Source of the DNA: JAAYXS01 sp043820985
GTDB lineage: Bacteria; Planctomycetota; Phycisphaerae; UBA1845; Fen-1342
Length of the DNA: 64,000 nt
Reading direction: 5' to 3'
Assembly: GCA_043820985.1 (NCBI GenBank)
Contig: JBDRDH010000139.1
Span: 1-64,000, forward strand
Shown here: positions 60,273-64,000 of the stretch, piece after piece
How positions within the stretch are numbered: the stretch's first letter is position 1
Layout: each line of letters begins with the position of its first letter
Notes under the pieces: generated by a model
The model's database searches: none
Seen by the model: the letters and a program-made list of their open reading frames with translations, nothing else
What the model was told of the DNA's origin: nothing
Made by a program: the position numbers and the translations under genes

Positions 60273-60306
60273 TTTCGGTACCTCTCGCCGGCGCGGCGAG
60301 CCGAAA
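60273..60306 (+). ncRNA. Leader hairpin of tiny-peptide unit D (best example)
   Basis: TTTCGG (60273-60278) pairs with CCGAAA (60301-60306); after a 5-base bulge TACCT on the 5' side only, CTCGCC (60284-60289) pairs with GGCGAG (60295-60300) around loop GGCGC (60290-60294). It lies 29 bases before ATG 60336. Confidence 0.7.
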
Positions 60307-60335
60307 TCGACCTGATGGCATACATGGAGGTTGCT

Positions 60336-60446
60336 ATGTGGGATTTTAGCTGGAACTGGCGAAATTTGATTCTCATCGGTGGTTGGATTAGCGTGATCTA
60401 TTATCTGTTCACGCAAACAACCTTTTTCAGCACGTTTACCACGTAA
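60336..60446 (+). CDS. Tiny Trp-rich membrane peptide D (36 aa)
   Basis: ATG at 60336 with GGAGG five bases upstream. Contains MWDFSWNWRNLILIGGW, then ISVIYYLFTQTTF and a polar Thr/Ser tail. Most diverged copy, but NWxxxIxxGG and YYLFT keep the alignment with A and B. Confidence 0.8.
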   Translation: MWDFSWNWRNLILIGGWISVIYYLFTQTTFFSTFTT

Positions 60447-60490
60447 ACCTACTCCCGGCGACATCCGGATTCGCGGGTGTTTTCCAGGTG

Positions 60491-60524
60491 CGTCGGCTGG
60501 TGGCTAGCAGGCCATCAGCCGACG
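60491..60524 (+). terminator. Strong hairpin terminator after unit D
   Basis: A 14-bp stem (60491-60504 with 60511-60524, one G-T pair, core CGTCGGCTG) around a six-base loop, followed by TGTCTTGTTT. It separates the array from metG. Confidence 0.6.
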
Positions 60525-60617
60525 TGTCTTGTTTCCAAGGCACCGCATTGCGGGACGGGCCCCCAAGCCTTACCATCCGGCGGCACGAGTTACGGGGAAA
60601 AAGGACCGTATAGATCG

Positions 60618-62300
60618 ATGCCTAAGCGTTACCTGGTTACCTCCGGTTTGCCATACTCGAATGGCCGGTTACACGTTGGTCACATCGCCGGTGCATATCT
60701 ACCGGCGGATACATATGTTCGCTACCTGCGGGCCCGTGGCCACGCGGCGCGCTTTATCTGCGGTAGCGACGACAATGGCGTGGCGATTGAAATTTCGGCG
60801 CAGAAGGCTCAAACCACCCCCCAGGAAATATCCACGCATTTCCACGAACGGCAAAAAAAGGACTTCCAGGGACTGGGTATCGAGTTTGACGTCTATGGCG
60901 GCACCCATCAGCCCGCATATTGCCAGATACACGAGAGAATCAGTCAGGAATTCTTTCGGCACATACATGAGCAGGGTTATTTCACCAAGTTGCGGACCAA
61001 GCAGCTTTTCGATCCCCAGGCGAATCGATTTCTGCCGGATCGCTACGTACGGGGCAAATGTCATCATTGCGGGGCGGCCAATGCGACTGGTGACCAGTGT
61101 GACGAGTGCGGTCAGATGATTGATCCCTTGTTACTGGTGGAACCCGTCAGCCAGATCACCGGCCAGGCGGCCGAAATCCGCGAAACCACTCACTGGCACC
61201 TGAGTCTGCACAAGTTTGAGAAGCCCTTGCAAGAATGGCTCGAATCCAAACAGGATCAGTGGCGCTCAAACGTGCTGAATTTCGCGCTCGGACAGGTCAA
61301 GCAGGGGCTGCCGGAGCGCTCAATGACGCGCGACATTGAATGGGGCATACCCGTGCCGCTGGACGATCCCGACGCCCAGGGCAAGGTCCTGTTCGTCTGG
61401 TTCGATGCGCCCATTGGCTATATCTCGTTCACCGCCCAGCACTGCCAGGATACCGAGGGGGATTGGCGCGGCTATGAAAAATGGTGGTGCGATCCTGATA
61501 CCGCCATCGTGCACTTCATCGGCGAAGATAATACCATATTCCACGCCCTGATCTGGCCGGCGATGCTGATGGCCGATGCTCGGCATCAGTTGCCGTCGAC
61601 GGTGGTCGCCAACAACTTCGTCAATATCCGCCTCGGCAGCGCGGACGAGAAAGTCAGCAAGAGCCAGACGCCCGAGGATTCCCCGGTCTGGATCGAGGAA
61701 TATCTGAAGCGCTTCGATCCCGATGCCCTGCGGTACTATTTGACCGCGATTGCCCCGGAGACGGCGCGGACCGCGTTTGATCCCAGTGATTTCGTACAGC
61801 GCAACAACAGTGAACTGGTGGCGGCCTTCGGGAACTTTGTCAATCGCAGCCTGACCTTTGTGGCCAAATACTTCGATGGACGCGTACCTGACGTCACGTC
61901 GCGTACAGAGCGCGATCAGGCCCATCTGGCAGAGGGTGCCACGACACTCCAAAAGGTCGGAGCCTGTATCGAGGAGCAGCGCTTTCGAGCCGCACTCGAG
62001 GAAATGATGGCCTACGCGCGGCTGTGCAATGAGTACTTCAGTCTCCGCGAACCCTGGCGGACGCGTAAGGAAGACATAAGCGACTGTGCCGCCGCCCTCG
62101 GTACCTGCATCCACGCCATGCAATACCTGGCGGTGATGAGCCACCCGTTTATGCCGCGTGCCGCCGGCCGGTTGCTCGACATGCTCGGGTTGCCGGCGGA
62201 GGCACCGCGCTGGGAATCTCCCGAGATACTGACCAGCGGGCACGCATTGGGTACGCCGGCGATCCTCTTCGAAAAGCTGGAACCCGGTTGCATGGATTAA
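60618..62300 (+). CDS. metG: Methionyl-tRNA synthetase
   Basis: 560 residues with the HIGH-like HVGH (residues 19-22, LPYSNGRLHVGHIAG), FICGSDDNGVA, the Cys4 zinc knuckle CHHCGAANATGDQCDECG, and KMSKS-like KVSKS (345-349). No C-terminal tRNA-binding (EMAP-like) domain, so it is the short form. ATG 60618 chosen because the conserved start PKRYLVTSGLPY begins right there; the longer upstream frame runs through the terminator of the array. Charges tRNA-Met. Confidence 0.96.
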   Translation: MPKRYLVTSGLPYSNGRLHVGHIAGAYLPADTYVRYLRARGHAARFICGSDDNGVAIEISAQKAQTTPQEISTHFHERQKKDFQGLGIEFDVYGGTHQPAYCQIHERISQEFFRHIHEQGYFTKLRTKQLFDPQANRFLPDRYVRGKCHHCGAANATGDQCDECGQMIDPLLLVEPVSQITGQAAEIRETTHWHLSLHKFEKPLQEWLESKQDQWRSNVLNFALGQVKQGLPERSMTRDIEWGIPVPLDDPDAQGKVLFVWFDAPIGYISFTAQHCQDTEGDWRGYEKWWCDPDTAIVHFIGEDNTIFHALIWPAMLMADARHQLPSTVVANNFVNIRLGSADEKVSKSQTPEDSPVWIEEYLKRFDPDALRYYLTAIAPETARTAFDPSDFVQRNNSELVAAFGNFVNRSLTFVAKYFDGRVPDVTSRTERDQAHLAEGATTLQKVGACIEEQRFRAALEEMMAYARLCNEYFSLREPWRTRKEDISDCAAALGTCIHAMQYLAVMSHPFMPRAAGRLLDMLGLPAEAPRWESPEILTSGHALGTPAILFEKLEPGCMD

Positions 62301-62309
62301 GCAGTCCAA

Positions 62310-62951
62310 ATGCTGGCTGAGCGACCAGATATGAAAACAAAACGTGACGCTCTTGAACAGTTGATAGGCTGGCAACGGCCCTGGTATTACTGGGCGGTAC
62401 TGCCAATGCTACTGGCCGGTGTGTTTTCCGGTTGCCGGGAAAAAGAGCAAGCCAGTCCCTCGGCGGCCACCCAGCCGGTCGATCGTCTTGAAATTGTGCT
62501 GACGACGCCGAAGGATGCCGCCCTCAGCACGCTGCGTTGCTTACAGGCCCAAAGGGCCGCTCGAGCACAGGGTAACGAGGCACAGTTGAGCTATTGCCGT
62601 GAGCGGTTGCGGGAAATGGCGGCTCGGGATGTGATCCTCAAACGTCACTCGGTTTCAATCAAGCATCAGGCTCCCAACCAGGATGAGATCCTTGACCGTT
62701 TTATCCGCGGTTGGGGGCCAATCATTGGCGCCGAGATTGACAGCTTGCGCTTCGACCTCATAACTACTCCCACTCCCACGGCGGAACTCAAGCACGCAAA
62801 TGTACTGGTGCCGGTCTCAGCCGAAGAGGCAGATGCTGTCCTGCGTCTTGAGTGTGTGCGTGGCGCTGACAATTTATGGCGTGTGGCTCGTATTGACTGG
62901 CAGGTCAGACGGATAACCGCCACACAACCTGCCAGCAAACCATCTCCTTAA
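62310..62951 (+). CDS. Lipoprotein of unknown function
   Basis: 213 residues (or 206 from ATG 62331) with a hydrophobic signal and lipobox (LLAGVFSGC). The mature part (TTPKDAALSTLRCLQAQRAA; DRFIRGWGPIIGAEIDSLRF; NLWRVARIDWQVRR) looks like a small alpha-beta domain of the NTF2/lumazine-binding sort, a guess only. Lies between metG and mnmE, with mnmE 13 bases after its stop. Confidence 0.68.
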   Translation: MLAERPDMKTKRDALEQLIGWQRPWYYWAVLPMLLAGVFSGCREKEQASPSAATQPVDRLEIVLTTPKDAALSTLRCLQAQRAARAQGNEAQLSYCRERLREMAARDVILKRHSVSIKHQAPNQDEILDRFIRGWGPIIGAEIDSLRFDLITTPTPTAELKHANVLVPVSAEEADAVLRLECVRGADNLWRVARIDWQVRRITATQPASKPSP

Positions 62952-62964
62952 GGAGCCGAGGGAC

Positions 62965-64000
62965 ATGCGGTTCCCGGCTATTGGCGATACAATCATCGCG
63001 GTCTCCAGCGGCTGGGGGGCCGCCGAGCTGGGAATTGTGAGATTGAGCGGCGCGGCGAGCTTCGAACTGCCGCGGCAGATGGGGGTAAGCCCTCACAGCA
63101 CCAATCCACTCCCCCACTGGACCAGTGAACAACTGTTAGTTGATGACCAGCGTTTGCCAGCCCTGGTTTACTGGTTCAGCCAGCCGCGCAGCTATACCGG
63201 GCAGGATCTGGTTGAGTTGCACACGCCCGGCTGTCTGCCGCTCCTGAGACGACTATGTGAACTGCTGATCGAGCAGGGTGCCCGCCGGGCGCTACCCGGC
63301 GAGTTCACGGCGCGGGCTTTCCTCGCGGGCAAGATCAATGTGCGGCAGGCTGAAGACGTGCTGGCGCTAATCTCCGCGGACAATGCCACGGCGGCCAGAC
63401 AAGCCAGGCGCGGTACGCGTATCAGACAGAGGGTACTGATTGGTGAAATAACGGAAAAGATTGTCGACTTGCTGGCAATGATAGAAGCCAGTATTGATTT
63501 CGCGGATGAGGAAGATGTACATATCGTTACCGCTTCCGAAGCGTGCGCGGCACTGGCCGAGATCGAATCCCGGTTAGACGTGGCCCACCTGGAACCTGAG
63601 GCTGAATTGCAAAGAAGTAAACCCCACGTCGCCCTGGCAGGTCTGCCGAATGCCGGGAAGAGCACGCTTTTTAACGCGCTTTCCGGTTACGAGCGTGCGA
63701 TTGTCTCGCCGGTATTGGGGACCACCCGTGACGTGCTGTCAGTAGAATTGAAATTGGCTGGCGTCGAATATGTATTGCAGGATTGCGCGGGGTTGGGACA
63801 AGACGCGGACGAACTGGAATTAGCGGCACACCTGGCCGCCGAAAGAGCCGCCGATCAGGCTGATTTTGTGTTGTGGATGCATGCCGTGGATGCCCCCTGG
63901 CACGAGCAGGAAATCCGCGCCGCCGAGCGCATTGATGTCGATCATCGACTACTGGTCTGGAGCAAAATCGACCTCATCACAGACTGGGCCGGCCTGGAAG
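62965..64000 (+). CDS. mnmE: tRNA modification GTPase MnmE (5' part, runs off the right edge)
   Basis: ATG 62965 with AAGGAG upstream. N-terminal folate-binding region with YTGQDLVELHTPGC and GEFTARAFLAGKINVRQAED, then the G domain: G1 GLPNAGKST (from residue 226), GTTRD, DCAGLG (usual DTAGLR altered) and G4 SKID. The frame is open to the edge (at least 345 residues), so the C-terminal CxGK motif is not visible. With MnmG it modifies U34 of several tRNAs. mnmE is often origin-proximal, in line with the parS site at 22776, though 40 kb apart. Confidence 0.92.
   Translation, partial: MRFPAIGDTIIAVSSGWGAAELGIVRLSGAASFELPRQMGVSPHSTNPLPHWTSEQLLVDDQRLPALVYWFSQPRSYTGQDLVELHTPGCLPLLRRLCELLIEQGARRALPGEFTARAFLAGKINVRQAEDVLALISADNATAARQARRGTRIRQRVLIGEITEKIVDLLAMIEASIDFADEEDVHIVTASEACAALAEIESRLDVAHLEPEAELQRSKPHVALAGLPNAGKSTLFNALSGYERAIVSPVLGTTRDVLSVELKLAGVEYVLQDCAGLGQDADELELAAHLAAERAADQADFVLWMHAVDAPWHEQEIRAAERIDVDHRLLVWSKIDLITDWAGLE

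Noticed and set aside
59392..60446. The Trp-rich peptides as trp-operon attenuator leader peptides
   Set aside because: No trp gene follows, the unit repeats four times, and the sequence continues into a conserved hydrophobic helix beyond the Trp codons.
1..64000. CRISPR arrays, tRNA and rRNA genes, origin with DnaA boxes
   Set aside because: No regularly spaced direct repeats, no cloverleaf-like CCA-ended segments and no DnaA box cluster were found by reading; a tRNAscan/Infernal run would settle the RNA genes.

Overview
The window reads as a stretch of bacterial chromosome with high G+C (roughly 60%, estimated by eye). It most likely comes from the PVC superphylum, probably Planctomycetota. 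The pointers are a Gfo/Idh/MocA-fold glycosidase with a Tat signal, an ECF sigma factor beside a Ser/Thr kinase, a large SSS symporter next to secreted glycosidases, GxxExxY and palindromic repeat elements of the type common in these genomes, and many secreted proteins of unknown function. This assignment is inference; no rRNA or tRNA gene was found to anchor it.

Layout. (1) 1-5.4 kb: envelope genes, including an operon of two proteins with three LPP20-like repeats each, a tiny lipoprotein and a FlgT-N-like protein. (2) 5.5-8.2 kb: an orphan Flp pilin, a PTPS/QueD-like protein without the usual Cys, an AI-2E transporter and a TetR-like protein without its DNA-binding domain. (3) 8.4-12 kb: a cysteine-desulfurase-like enzyme facing a DsrC / DsrM-like / DsrK-like redox operon. 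(4) 12.1-28.9 kb: a glycan-degradation region with GH29 fucosidase, SGNH-sialidase fusion, SSS symporter, GH20 hexosaminidase, HexNAc-1-kinase-like enzyme, sugar nucleotidyltransferase and GH109-like enzyme. It is interrupted at 18.4-21.0 kb by a lower-GC restriction island whose methyltransferase is reduced to a stub. A perfect parS sequence lies inside the GH20 gene. (5) 29-39 kb: sdhB and sdhA with a GxxExxY cassette between them, an ECF sigma factor, a kinase with an anti-sigma-like zinc motif, and a TPP II-like subtilase. (6) 39.4-43.4 kb: a basic DNA-binding-like protein, tyrS, an rRNA methyltransferase and a PIG-L protein that has lost its metal motif. (7) 43.5-50.2 kb: a VgrG-to-PAAR cluster carrying a putative metzincin effector. 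(8) 50.3-59.2 kb: STAS protein, GH130, PfkB kinase, four glycosyltransferases and several unknown envelope proteins. (9) 59.3-60.5 kb: a tandem array of four tiny Trp-rich membrane peptides, each behind a similar leader hairpin and mostly followed by hairpins. (10) 60.6 kb to the end: metG, a lipoprotein and the start of mnmE.

How the genes may work together. The 12-29 kb region could trim fucose, sialic acid, GalNAc and GlcNAc from complex O-glycans, import sugar by Na+ symport and route HexNAc through HexNAc-1-phosphate to a nucleotide sugar. The DsrC operon is a thiol/disulfide electron-transfer module without visible dsrAB. The most novel feature is the array of tiny membrane peptides with a repeated RNA-like leader (59335-60524).
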